Shown here one piece after another: positions 27,803 through 35,907 of a DNA stretch of 64,000 nt. Both the position numbers and the translations under genes were made by a program. Where the stretch lies: positions 248,001-312,000 of the forward strand of contig NZ_CANMZW010000001.1 of the NCBI RefSeq assembly GCF_947502445.1, in the 5' to 3' direction. Numbering within the stretch: the stretch's first letter is position 1; each line of letters opens with the position of its first letter. Source of the DNA: an uncultured Brevibacillus sp. GTDB lineage: Bacteria > Bacillota > Bacilli > Brevibacillales > Brevibacillaceae. The notes under the pieces were generated by a model that saw only the letters and a program-made list of their open reading frames with translations, was not told where the DNA came from and made no database searches.

Positions 27803-30250
27803 GTGGAAGAGGCCAAAGAACCGAAATCTCACATTCCTGTGAGACTGAATATATTGTTCTTGATCGTATTTTTGTTCTTCGCCGCGATTATTTTACGGCT
27901 TGCCTTTGTGCAGTTGGTAGAAGGAGAGCAGTATCGGCACGAGCTGGAAAAGTTCAGCATTCGTGAGCTGCCCATTTCTGCTCCGCGCGGTCGAATTCTT
28001 GATAAAAATGGCGTCGTTCTCGTCTCCAACAAGCCTGTGTACACCGTTCAGTACGTCGAAGAACAGGGCAAAGATATTGATGAAGAAAAGGTAGCGGATC
28101 GATTAGCAAAAATATTAATTCCGGATATCACGAAATTCGGGACGGATAAAGAGCTCCTGAAAAAGACGATCGAGCTGCGCTCCACACTGCCGGTCGCATT
28201 TGACAGGCAGGAAACGAGTAAACTGAAGGAACAGATTGCAGCCAAATTAAAAGCTGTTCCGAAGCAGGAAGATGTGGACAAGATGTCTGACTTCCAACTC
28301 GTTAAAACGGCTATGTATGTGGGACTGCGGGTACGGTCTCCGTTTGATGACCAGGAGCGTCGGGAAGTGATTAAAAAACTGACTACCCATTTAAAGGGAA
28401 CTGGTCAGCAGCTCCCGGACTTTAACAACATGTCCGATTCAGAGCTGTTGAAATCTACAATCGCCGCAAATTTGGACATCAAGCTTATCCTGGACAAAGA
28501 AGATAGAACCGATTTAACCAAAGAGGTAAAGACACAAATCCGGTTGCTGCCGTCTCCAACAGGACTCGCTGATAAATCGGACATGGATCTGTTGCGGTTA
28601 GTTAACTTATTCGGGATGGATATTAATTTGCCATTGAACGAAAAGCAACGCCAGTTCCAGTGGCACAAGCTTTCCCTGCTGCAAGAAATGCGCTCTCCAC
28701 AGTTGGCTAGTTATATCCCGCGTCGGGTCAAGGTGAATATTACACAAGCGGAGATGTTCCAAATTGAGGAAAGACGGACGGAGCTACCGGGAATCAGTGT
28801 AGAGCTGGAACCGGTCCGGCAAATTTTCGAGGATCCGGATGGGTCAGCATTTGGAACCCATTTCCTTGGCTATATCAACGCGATCAAGCCTGAAATTTTA
28901 AAGGAATATGTAGCACAGGGCTACAACGCAATCGACCGAATTGGGGTAACTGGCCTGGAAAGCTCGTACGAACGATATTTGCGTGGCAAGGATGGAATCA
29001 TGGATGTCCATGTTAACAAAAATTCAGAGACGGTAGAAAAAACGTTGCGCCGGGCTCCTGAGCCGGGTAACGATCTCGTGCTTGCATTAGACTGGCGTTT
29101 TCAAAGTAAGGTCGAAGCGATCTTAAAAGAAGAATTCGAAGCGTACAAGAAAAAGCCGACCACGCCAAAAGAATTCAAAGATACCCATGTTCTCGTGATG
29201 AACCCCAATACGGGAGAAATTTTGGCGATGGCCAGCTACCCTGATTACAATTTGAATCTGTACTACGACCGCAAGAAGTTCAATGAAAATTACACATCGT
29301 TGATCCTGCCGAACGAAGCGAACCGGTTCATTTATACGCCTTATCCGCCAGCGTCGACGTATAAGCCGTTGTCCGTTATGATTGCTCTGCAGGAAGGCTT
29401 GACTACACCTAACGAAACGATCAATGACCGCGGTGGGTTGAAGATCGGACTTTCGACGTATAAACGGAACTGGAAGTCAGGAGGGCATGGGATTGTTAAT
29501 GCTCGCCGTGCCCTACAGGTGTCAAACAATACGTATATGTATGAAATGGCGGTTCGGCTTTTGAGAAGAGGTGGCGACAATTGGATCAAACAGTTTTCCG
29601 TTCTTGATTACTACAACGCTCAGTTTGGTTTAGGAGTAAAAACAGGAGTTGACTTGCCAGGTGAAAGTACAGGCAGGCCGAACCCTTACAATTTTTACGG
29701 CAACCTTGCAGATGCCATGATCGGTCAATACGACCTGTTTACTCCGATGCAGATCGGACAGTATGTGTCGACGATTGCCAACGGAGGCTACCGAATTCGT
29801 CCTCATCTCGTAAAAGAGATTCGTCGTGGTACAACCGATCCGAAAAAGCCGGGACAGACCCTTACGCTGATCGAACCTGAGGTGCTCAACCGCGTTGAGA
29901 TCGATCCAAAGCACATCCAAGTGGTCAGAGAGGGTATGCGTATGGTTACGCAACCAGGCGGTACCGTTTCCAGAGCGTTCGCCGGGTTGCCATTTGCCGT
30001 AGCAGCCAAATCAGGTACAGCGCAAACAGGGAGAAGCGCAGAAAACGCCTTGGTCGTCGGCTTTGCTCCCTATGAAAACCCGCAAGTCGTTTTCGTCGTT
30101 ATTGCTCCAAACAGCTTGCGCGATGGAACTTCCAGTTCGGATGCAACAGGACCGATCGCACGCCGATTACTGGAAGCGTACAACGAGTTGAACCCGGGAG
30201 TACTCACCCACGGAGTAGTTCCCCCATCGTCTGAAACAACCCAACCATAA
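27803..30250 (+). CDS. Penicillin-binding protein 2 (class B, elongation transpeptidase) with repeat pedestal
   Basis: An 815-residue class B PBP, long for the family. It has an N-terminal membrane anchor (16-36) and the dimerisation head starting at A-P-R-G-R-I-L-D (60-67). The transpeptidase domain holds S518-T-Y-K521, S574-N-N576 and K736-S-G-T739. Residues about 112-290 form four tandem copies of a 34-residue pattern (x-S-D-x-x-L-L-K...L/F-D-x-x-x-R-x-x-L), beginning at 112, 160, 209 and 257. The start is GTG behind AAAGGAGG. Its place between mreD and minC argues for a PbpA/PBP2 role with RodA (31896) in side-wall synthesis rather than a SpoVD or PBP2B role. Confidence 0.93.
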   Translation: MEEAKEPKSHIPVRLNILFLIVFLFFAAIILRLAFVQLVEGEQYRHELEKFSIRELPISAPRGRILDKNGVVLVSNKPVYTVQYVEEQGKDIDEEKVADRLAKILIPDITKFGTDKELLKKTIELRSTLPVAFDRQETSKLKEQIAAKLKAVPKQEDVDKMSDFQLVKTAMYVGLRVRSPFDDQERREVIKKLTTHLKGTGQQLPDFNNMSDSELLKSTIAANLDIKLILDKEDRTDLTKEVKTQIRLLPSPTGLADKSDMDLLRLVNLFGMDINLPLNEKQRQFQWHKLSLLQEMRSPQLASYIPRRVKVNITQAEMFQIEERRTELPGISVELEPVRQIFEDPDGSAFGTHFLGYINAIKPEILKEYVAQGYNAIDRIGVTGLESSYERYLRGKDGIMDVHVNKNSETVEKTLRRAPEPGNDLVLALDWRFQSKVEAILKEEFEAYKKKPTTPKEFKDTHVLVMNPNTGEILAMASYPDYNLNLYYDRKKFNENYTSLILPNEANRFIYTPYPPASTYKPLSVMIALQEGLTTPNETINDRGGLKIGLSTYKRNWKSGGHGIVNARRALQVSNNTYMYEMAVRLLRRGGDNWIKQFSVLDYYNAQFGLGVKTGVDLPGESTGRPNPYNFYGNLADAMIGQYDLFTPMQIGQYVSTIANGGYRIRPHLVKEIRRGTTDPKKPGQTLTLIEPEVLNRVEIDPKHIQVVREGMRMVTQPGGTVSRAFAGLPFAVAAKSGTAQTGRSAENALVVGFAPYENPQVVFVVIAPNSLRDGTSSSDATGPIARRLLEAYNELNPGVLTHGVVPPSSETTQP

Positions 30251-30346
30251 TTGGCCCGATAGGAATTGACCCGATTCGGCAAATTTTTCATGTAGAGCAG
30301 GAAAAATCTTTCTATGTGGCGAAAGATATCGGTCGAGGTGAAACCG

Positions 30347-31024
30347 GTGACGACTGTGAAAAGCAAGGTCACAATCAAAGGAACGAAAGACGGTCTCGTC
30401 TTCTTTATGGACGATACTTGTTCCTTCGACGAACTGCTGGCCGACTTGCGTGAAAAAATAGAGCATAGCCACCAACAGATTTTGTCGGGGCCGCTGATTC
30501 GGGTATCGATTAAATTGGGAAAACGTTACTGCTCACCTGAGCACCAAGAGCAGTTGACTCAAATTATCCGGCAAAAGGGGAACCTCGTTATTCACACGAT
30601 TGAAGCCGATGTGATAACACGGGAAGAAGCTTTTGCTGAACGTCTTAAAACCCATTTCTCTGTGCAGGTGAATACCGTTCGCTCTGGTCAAGTACTGGAG
30701 TTCGATGGTGATTTGCTCTTGCTAGGAGACGTCAATCCAGGCGGAACGATTCGCAGCACAGGAAATATATACGTGCTGGGCCATCTGCGAGGATATGCCC
30801 ACGCCGGTATTTCTGGAGACAATCAAGTCATTATTGCCGCAGCAGTCATGAGTCCTACCCAATTGCGGATTGCCGATGTGATCAGCAAACCAGGTGAAGA
30901 GTGGACGAACAATTCCGGAGGGACTGAGTTTGCCTATCTGGAAGGTGACACGATGCTGGTGGCAAAAATGAATTACTTGCCGCGAATTCGCCCCGAGCTG
31001 GGTGAAAAAAAGCATGAGGGTTGA
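30347..31024 (+). CDS. minC: Septum site-determining protein MinC
   Basis: A 225-residue inhibitor of FtsZ ring assembly. The N-terminal domain begins V-K-S-K-V-T-I-K-G-T-K-D-G-L. The C-terminal beta-helix contains the conserved G-D-V-N-P-G-G-T-I-R-S-T-G-N-I-Y-V-L-G-H-L-R-G, which binds MinD and FtsZ. I chose the GTG at 30347, with GAGGTGA at good spacing; the ATG at 30314 adds 11 residues not expected in the family. It ends 19 bases before minD. Confidence 0.95.
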   Translation: MTTVKSKVTIKGTKDGLVFFMDDTCSFDELLADLREKIEHSHQQILSGPLIRVSIKLGKRYCSPEHQEQLTQIIRQKGNLVIHTIEADVITREEAFAERLKTHFSVQVNTVRSGQVLEFDGDLLLLGDVNPGGTIRSTGNIYVLGHLRGYAHAGISGDNQVIIAAAVMSPTQLRIADVISKPGEEWTNNSGGTEFAYLEGDTMLVAKMNYLPRIRPELGEKKHEG

Positions 31025-31043
31025 GGGAAGAGGAGGAACGGAC

Positions 31044-31838
31044 GTGGGGATTGGAATTGTCGTAACTTCAGGCAAAGGCGGCGTGGGAAAGACGACCACA
31101 TCCGCAAATTTAGGAACTGCGCTAGCGTTATTAGGTCAAAAGGTATGCATGGTTGATACTGATATTGGACTTCGAAATTTGGACGTTGTGATGGGACTGG
31201 AAAACCGGATCATTTACGATCTGGTCGATGTGGCAGAAGGAGCATGTCGCCTTCCGCAGGCACTCATCAAGGACAAGCGCTTTGAAAATCTGTCGCTCTT
31301 GCCTGCTGCCCAGACGAAAGACAAGTCTGCAGTAAGTCCCGAGCAAATGAATGAAATCGTGACGCAGCTAAAGCGCGAATTTGATTATGTGATTATTGAC
31401 TGCCCGGCTGGAATCGAGCAAGGCTTCCGTAATGCTGTGGCAGGAGCTGATCAGGCCATTGTCGTAACGACGCCGGAAAAGGCTGCCGTGCGCGACGCTG
31501 ACCGAATTATAGGCCTTTTGGAGCGAGAAAAAGTAGGTATGCCGAAGCTTGTCATCAACCGGTTACGGTCTCATATGGTGAAAAATGGAGATATGCTCGA
31601 TGTCGAGGATATTTTGGATTTGTTAGCCATTGACTTAATCGGAGTAGTACCAGATGATGATCACGTGATTAAATCAGCCAATAATGGTGAACCTGCTGTG
31701 ATGAATCACGAATCTCGTGCTGCAATCGCTTATCGCAATGTTGCTCGCAGATTGTTAGGGGAAGCAGTTCCGCTGCAGCCTCTTCAGGAAAAAGCAGGTG
31801 TATTTCACAAGATGCGCAAATTCTTTGGGTTAAAATAG
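31044..31838 (+). CDS. minD: Septum site-determining ATPase MinD
   Basis: A 264-residue ParA/MinD ATPase. The deviant Walker A is G-K-G-G-V-G-K-T-T (10-18), with V-D-T-D-I-G-L-R-N-L-D further on and the nucleotide motif I-I-D-C-P-A-G. The C-terminal M-R-K-F-F-G is the amphipathic membrane-targeting helix. GTG 31044 lies behind GAGGAGGAACG. MinD recruits MinC to the membrane and the poles; divIVA is not in this window. Confidence 0.97.
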   Translation: MGIGIVVTSGKGGVGKTTTSANLGTALALLGQKVCMVDTDIGLRNLDVVMGLENRIIYDLVDVAEGACRLPQALIKDKRFENLSLLPAAQTKDKSAVSPEQMNEIVTQLKREFDYVIIDCPAGIEQGFRNAVAGADQAIVVTTPEKAAVRDADRIIGLLEREKVGMPKLVINRLRSHMVKNGDMLDVEDILDLLAIDLIGVVPDDDHVIKSANNGEPAVMNHESRAAIAYRNVARRLLGEAVPLQPLQEKAGVFHKMRKFFGLK

Positions 31839-31847
31839 GTAAGGCAG

Positions 31848-31877
31848 GGCTCCCTTCTGAAAAAGAGGGGAGTCACG
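31848..31877 (+). terminator. Weak hairpin between minD and rodA
   Basis: GCTCCCTTC / GAGGGGAGT stem, then CACGTTTTC. The T run is poor, so this is an attenuator-like hairpin at most. Confidence 0.35.
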
Positions 31878-31895
31878 TTTTCTAGGAGGAAAAGT

Positions 31896-33026
31896 ATGGA
31901 CCTGGAAAAACGGTATTTAAAGACGCTGGACTGGAGCATTATTTTGATTTTGATAGGGCTCGGCGTATTCAGCTATCTGGGCATCTCAGGATCCGCTGCC
32001 GGGGTTGACAAAGCTCATCAGCAGGTAATGTGGTATATAATCGGATTTAGCGTACTAGCTGTTATGTTGCTTTTTGACTACCAGTTATTTCACAACACCG
32101 CTTATATCCTGTACGCTTTAGGGCTCATATTGCTGATTGGTGTATTTGAAACGAAACCGATCAACAATACGACGAGCTGGTATGATCTTGGACCAGTACT
32201 GTTTCAGCCATCCGAGCCGATGAAGCTATTTACTATATTGACCGTTGCCCGGTTTATGGCAAAGCGTGCAGAAGATCCGGATCGATTTTACTACTTTTAC
32301 AAATTGATTCCAGTGGCTTCGCTCGTAGGAGTCCCTATGCTGCTGATCCTTCTACAGCCTGACTTGGGAACGTCATTGGTATTTATGGCGATGCTGACCA
32401 CCATGCTCATTGTCGGTGGGCTCCGTTTGAAGCATGCCGTGTATTTGCTTGGATTAATCGGCAGTTTCTTTGGGACAATGACCCTGCTGTACGAGTACAG
32501 GCAAGATATTTTCTTTAAAATCGTCAAGCCCTACCAATGGGATCGGGTCGTCTACTGGATGGACCCGGATATTGACGCGATGGGGAAAGGCTTTCAGCTC
32601 AAGCAGGCGCTGATTGCGATTGGCTCGGGTCAGCTGTTCGGAAAAGGAATAGATACCCCAACACAAGCCAGCTTCGGCTGGGTGCCAGTCGGTGAAAGTG
32701 ACTTCATTTTCACAGTCATCGCAGAGAAGCTCGGTTTTGTTGGTGCGGGCCTTCTGATGATTTTGTTTTTCTTTTTGATTTACCGGATGATTCGGATCGC
32801 CATGGAAGCCAAAGATCCATTCGGCTCCTATGTTGTAGCCGGAGTCGTGGGGATGCTTACCTTCCAAGTTTTTGAAAATATTGGAATGACAATCCAGCTG
32901 ATGCCGATCACAGGTATTCCGCTCCCGTTCATCAGTTATGGGGGTAGCTCACTCGTTACCAACTTTATGATTATGGGTGTTGTCCTCAATATCGGCATGC
33001 GCAAAGACAAGCTGCGCTTCGACTAA
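31896..33026 (+). CDS. rodA: Rod-shape SEDS glycosyltransferase RodA
   Basis: A 376-residue SEDS polymerase with about ten membrane helices. Conserved features are F-Q-P-S-E near residue 107, L-L-Q-P-D-L-G-T-S (about 151-159), the catalytic-Asp loop near W-D-R-V-V-Y-W-M-D-P-D, and P-F-I-S-Y-G-G-S-S-L at the C-terminus. It polymerises lipid II glycan strands together with a class B PBP; the PBP2 gene is three genes upstream. Family members FtsW and SpoVE are alternatives, but the length and mre/min context favour RodA. The start is behind TAGGAGGA. Confidence 0.93.
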   Translation: MDLEKRYLKTLDWSIILILIGLGVFSYLGISGSAAGVDKAHQQVMWYIIGFSVLAVMLLFDYQLFHNTAYILYALGLILLIGVFETKPINNTTSWYDLGPVLFQPSEPMKLFTILTVARFMAKRAEDPDRFYYFYKLIPVASLVGVPMLLILLQPDLGTSLVFMAMLTTMLIVGGLRLKHAVYLLGLIGSFFGTMTLLYEYRQDIFFKIVKPYQWDRVVYWMDPDIDAMGKGFQLKQALIAIGSGQLFGKGIDTPTQASFGWVPVGESDFIFTVIAEKLGFVGAGLLMILFFFLIYRMIRIAMEAKDPFGSYVVAGVVGMLTFQVFENIGMTIQLMPITGIPLPFISYGGSSLVTNFMIMGVVLNIGMRKDKLRFD

Positions 33027-33114
33027 ATGCGTGACAAAAGGAAAATCATATGATAAAATCATCCTAAGTTAACCATTTTTACAAGTTATAGTGATTTGAT
33101 GGATTGGTTATGGA

Positions 33115-33172
33115 GTCGTACGGATGTGAGAGACGTCACCATTTGTCAATCGCAATTCGTATGGCTTTTTTT
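33115..33172 (+). terminator. Terminator after rodA
   Basis: GTCGTACGGAT and ATTCGTATGGC pair over 11 positions (including G-U pairs) around a long loop, followed by TTTTTTT. Confidence 0.55.
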
Positions 33173-33260
33173 CCTTGACGCAAAAGGCTTATCTGTAAAA
33201 AAGAGGTTAACGCTAACTCTTTCGCCTTGTGGGGCGTAATGTTCAGGGAGGTTTTGTTTC

Positions 33261-33461
33261 ATGCAACAAGGTATCGTAAAATGGTTTAATGCAGAAAAAG
33301 GGTACGGTTTCATCCAAGTTGAGGGTGGAGACGACGTATTCGTACATTACAGCGCGATCCAGACAGAAGGTTTCAAATCTCTGGACGAAGGCCAAAAGGT
33401 TGAGTTCGAAATCGTTCAAGGAAGCCGTGGACCACAAGCTGCTAGCGTAACTAAACTGTAA
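33261..33461 (+). CDS. Cold-shock protein
   Basis: A 66-residue single cold-shock domain that binds single-stranded RNA and DNA. RNP1 is K-G-Y-G-F-I (13-18) and RNP2 is V-F-V-H-Y (about 26-30). It has a 5' untranslated region of at least 80 bases, which in this family often carries temperature-responsive structure; no specific element was recognised. The start is behind GGGAGG, and a terminator follows at once, so it is monocistronic. Confidence 0.97.
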   Translation: MQQGIVKWFNAEKGYGFIQVEGGDDVFVHYSAIQTEGFKSLDEGQKVEFEIVQGSRGPQAASVTKL

Positions 33462-33478
33462 AATTCGACAGATTCGAA

Positions 33479-33511
33479 GGCAGTCTCTCAATGGGGAGAC
33501 TGTCTTTTTTG
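33479..33511 (+). terminator. Terminator of the cold-shock gene
   Basis: GGCAGTCTC / GGAGACTGTC stem with a short loop and TTTTTTG. Confidence 0.88.
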
Positions 33512-33569
33512 CGTGTTTTCGCATCATAAGTTGTCCACAGTGAATCATGCGTTAAGCAGCCGAGGGACG

Positions 33570-33599
33570 TCATAAAGCAGGTAGACAAGTCATAGGATA
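33570..33599 (+). promoter_or_regulatory. Candidate sigma-E promoter of the spoIVF operon
   Basis: TCATAAA, 14 bases, CATAGGAT. The sigma-E consensus is KMATATT-N14-CATAYAHT, so the match is about 5/7 and 6/8 at the right spacing. It lies 31 bases before spoIVFA, whose Bacillus counterpart is sigma-E dependent. Confidence 0.45.
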
Positions 33600-33629
33600 G
33601 TACAAAGCTTGGCCTGCGGAGGGATGTAC

Positions 33630-34409
33630 ATGTTCGGTGAAGTAGATCGGGTAAAAGAAAGACGGCGGGAGAGGTTGGAGCGAATCCGTACGCAGTCACG
33701 AGACAGTTTTTCACCCTTTGTAGATGATTGGAAAGATCCCATCGAGCCGACACCAGACCCCTTTGGCTTTCCGCTGCGAGATGACGATTCGATGAACCAG
33801 CGACCTTCTCATGAAAAATGGGGATTGCAAATACTGGCATCTGTGATTTTGCTCGGAATGGCGTATGTATTGTTTCAAACGACATTGATTCCGGCTACAT
33901 GGAAAAACCAGGCGCGCGAAGTGATGACGCGTGATTTTAATTTTGCAGGTGTGGCAGACTGGTATGAAGCCAAATTTGGTACGATGCCTACACTTTTGCC
34001 TTCGATAACAGGACCAAATGCAGTCCCGGCTACAGGTACAGGCAAAAAAGAAGCCGTCTGGAAGCTGCCGACCAGCTGGAAGGTAGTCAAAGCGTTTGAA
34101 GAAAAGAGTGCCAAGGTCGTTCTGGATACGGGAATGACAGATAAGGTGACCATCGGCGAAATGGGCTGGGTCGCTTTTGTCGGGGAGCAGCCAGGCTTTG
34201 GTACCACTGTTGTTGTCCGCTTGACGGAGGGTCGCGAGGTCTGGTTCGGCAATTTGGATGAAGTCAAGGTAACCAAAGACGAGGTTCTGCAGCCAGGCCA
34301 GGAAGTGGGTACGGCACGTCCTGTGAACAATACCTCCAGGCACTTGTATCTGGGAGTCAAAGCGGACGAACAGTTTGTGAATCCTCTGGAAGTGATCCCC
34401 TTTGAATAG
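33630..34409 (+). CDS. spoIVFA: Stage IV sporulation protein FA (SpoIVFB regulator, M23-like)
   Basis: A 259-residue protein. The basic, polar cytosolic N-terminus (D-R-V-K-E-R-R-R-E-R-L-E-R-I) is followed by a membrane helix (about 68-86, L-Q-I-L-A-S-V-I-L-L-G-M-A-Y-V-L). The outer domain has a LytM/M23 fold (G-W-V-A-F-V-G near 190, then V-L-Q-P-G-Q-E-V-G). Lys/His metal ligands are not evident, so it is probably not an active peptidase. SpoIVFA holds SpoIVFB and BofA in a complex that keeps pro-sigma-K processing off. ATG 33630 has GCGGAGGG at ideal spacing. It overlaps spoIVFB by 8 bases. Confidence 0.92.
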   Translation: MFGEVDRVKERRRERLERIRTQSRDSFSPFVDDWKDPIEPTPDPFGFPLRDDDSMNQRPSHEKWGLQILASVILLGMAYVLFQTTLIPATWKNQAREVMTRDFNFAGVADWYEAKFGTMPTLLPSITGPNAVPATGTGKKEAVWKLPTSWKVVKAFEEKSAKVVLDTGMTDKVTIGEMGWVAFVGEQPGFGTTVVVRLTEGREVWFGNLDEVKVTKDEVLQPGQEVGTARPVNNTSRHLYLGVKADEQFVNPLEVIPFE

Positions 34410-35238
34410 GGGAGGCTGGCTTGGGATAAAAGTTCGGGTACACTTGCTCTTCTGGGCGGTGATTGGCCTGTCCGTAGTGACAGGCCATTTTTTAGAGGTC
34501 ATTACCTTATTTGCAATCGTGCTGATTCATGAAATCGGTCATGTGGCAATGGCGAGGGAATTGGGCTGGACCGTGACAGAAGTGCAGCTCCTGCCGTTTG
34601 GCGGTGTCGCTACTATGGAAGACGCTTATGCAACCGATCCGCTTGACGAGATTGTCGTGGCGCTGGCAGGGCCGTTTTTAAATGTCGTGATGATGGGTGT
34701 TTCCTATTTATTTTGGTACGGGGAGCTGTGGACAGAGGAATGGGCGCGCTTTTTTCTGGTCAGCAATGCGACGATCGCCTTGTTTAATCTGCTGCCAATT
34801 TGGCCACTGGATGGAGGACGCATTCTGCAAGCGATTTTTTGCTGGTTATTGCCTTACCGAAAAGCCGCGCTCCTCTCATTGACGAGCAGTACCCTGCTTG
34901 CCGGGATTATGGTTGGCTTCTCGGGGCTGGATATGAGAGTGAACCTGCTCGTGATCGGTATGTATTTGCTCGCAGTAAACATTCAATCGTTTTTGCGCTT
35001 TCCATATCAGTTTTTCCGTTTTTTGATGGAAAAGTATGTGCGAGAGCCTGATGAGCATGCTGTACAAGCACTGACGGTTGCCCCTCATGAAACCGTGCTG
35101 ACAGTCGCTCATAAGCTGCACAGAGGGTCCTCGCACTTATTTTACGTTCAGGGTGCGGGCTTGTTGCCCGAGGAAAAGCTTTTACATGCGCTGCTCTTTG
35201 AACAGAAGCATGATGCAAAGGTCGAAACTCTCCTTTAA
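34402..35238 (+). CDS. spoIVFB: Stage IV sporulation protein FB, site-2 metalloprotease
   Basis: A 278-residue intramembrane protease that activates pro-sigma-K in the mother cell. The zinc motif is H-E-I-G-H (about 43-47), with the third ligand in N-L-L-P-I-W-P-L-D-G-G. The C-terminal third (about 205-278) is the CBS-like cytosolic domain typical of SpoIVFB. The only in-frame start before the family core is TTG 34402, inside the end of spoIVFA, with GGAAGTGAT 5 bases upstream. Its last 4 bases overlap the convergent GNAT gene. Confidence 0.93.
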   Translation: MNRGGWLGIKVRVHLLFWAVIGLSVVTGHFLEVITLFAIVLIHEIGHVAMARELGWTVTEVQLLPFGGVATMEDAYATDPLDEIVVALAGPFLNVVMMGVSYLFWYGELWTEEWARFFLVSNATIALFNLLPIWPLDGGRILQAIFCWLLPYRKAALLSLTSSTLLAGIMVGFSGLDMRVNLLVIGMYLLAVNIQSFLRFPYQFFRFLMEKYVREPDEHAVQALTVAPHETVLTVAHKLHRGSSHLFYVQGAGLLPEEKLLHALLFEQKHDAKVETLL

Positions 35239-35780
35239 AGCTGAGTGCCAGTCGAGGGGTTCCATTCCATCAACCAACAATCCCGCATGCTTCCTTCATG
35301 CCATTCGTGCTGAGGAAGCTTTTTGACTTTGACAAAGCCGCATTTTTCATAGCAGCGTAGTGCGCGCTCGTTCCATGCCTGTGGATCCATGACGACCTTT
35401 TGCACGCCAATTACGTTTGCGAGAAATTCAAGCATTGCTTGCACGAGCAAAGTCCCAATTCCACGGTTCCAGTAATCGGGCTCACCGATAAACTGATCCA
35501 TGCCGTAGATGTTAGCTGCTTCGCCGTAGCCGTACTTGGTTTTATAGTCAGAATCCAGCGCATAGTACTGCACGTAGCCAATTGGTTTTGCACCATACAG
35601 GATCAGACAGGGTGTAATGGCATCGTCATGATAAAAATGCTTCTGTACGAGAGCGTCATCGTGGGGGCGATCACGTCCTTCATAGTACTGCAACACTCGC
35701 TCATCGGACAACCACTTGACCAGATAGGTAGCATCCTCTGGCCGCAGCTCGCGAATCAGTAATTCCCTTGCTTGTATCAT
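35235..35780 (-). CDS. GNAT acetyltransferase, AAC(6')-like
   Basis: A 181-residue GNAT enzyme of the Acetyltransf_8 type. The N-terminus is I-R-E-L-R-P-E-D-A. The acetyl-CoA loop is N-R-G-I-G-T-L-L-V-Q (about 106-115), followed by D-P-Q-A-W-N-E-R-A-L-R-C-Y-E-K-C-G-F, a pattern shared with AAC(6') aminoglycoside acetyltransferases; the true substrate is unknown. The minus-strand ATG has AGGAGTGAT upstream. The gene lies between spoIVFB and rng and converges on spoIVFB with a 4-base overlap. It is not part of the conserved synteny and looks like a later insertion. Confidence 0.85.
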   Translation of the reverse strand: MIQARELLIRELRPEDATYLVKWLSDERVLQYYEGRDRPHDDALVQKHFYHDDAITPCLILYGAKPIGYVQYYALDSDYKTKYGYGEAANIYGMDQFIGEPDYWNRGIGTLLVQAMLEFLANVIGVQKVVMDPQAWNERALRCYEKCGFVKVKKLPQHEWHEGSMRDCWLMEWNPSTGTQL

Positions 35781-35907
35781 CACAATCACTCCTCACGTTA
35801 TGCTTCGTCTTTTCTTTTCCAGGTGCCTATGTTAGATTACATCCTATGAGTCCGATAGTCCTTTTTGTCGGGCAAATTTTTGTACGGGAGTATAGGGAGT
35901 GACAGCA

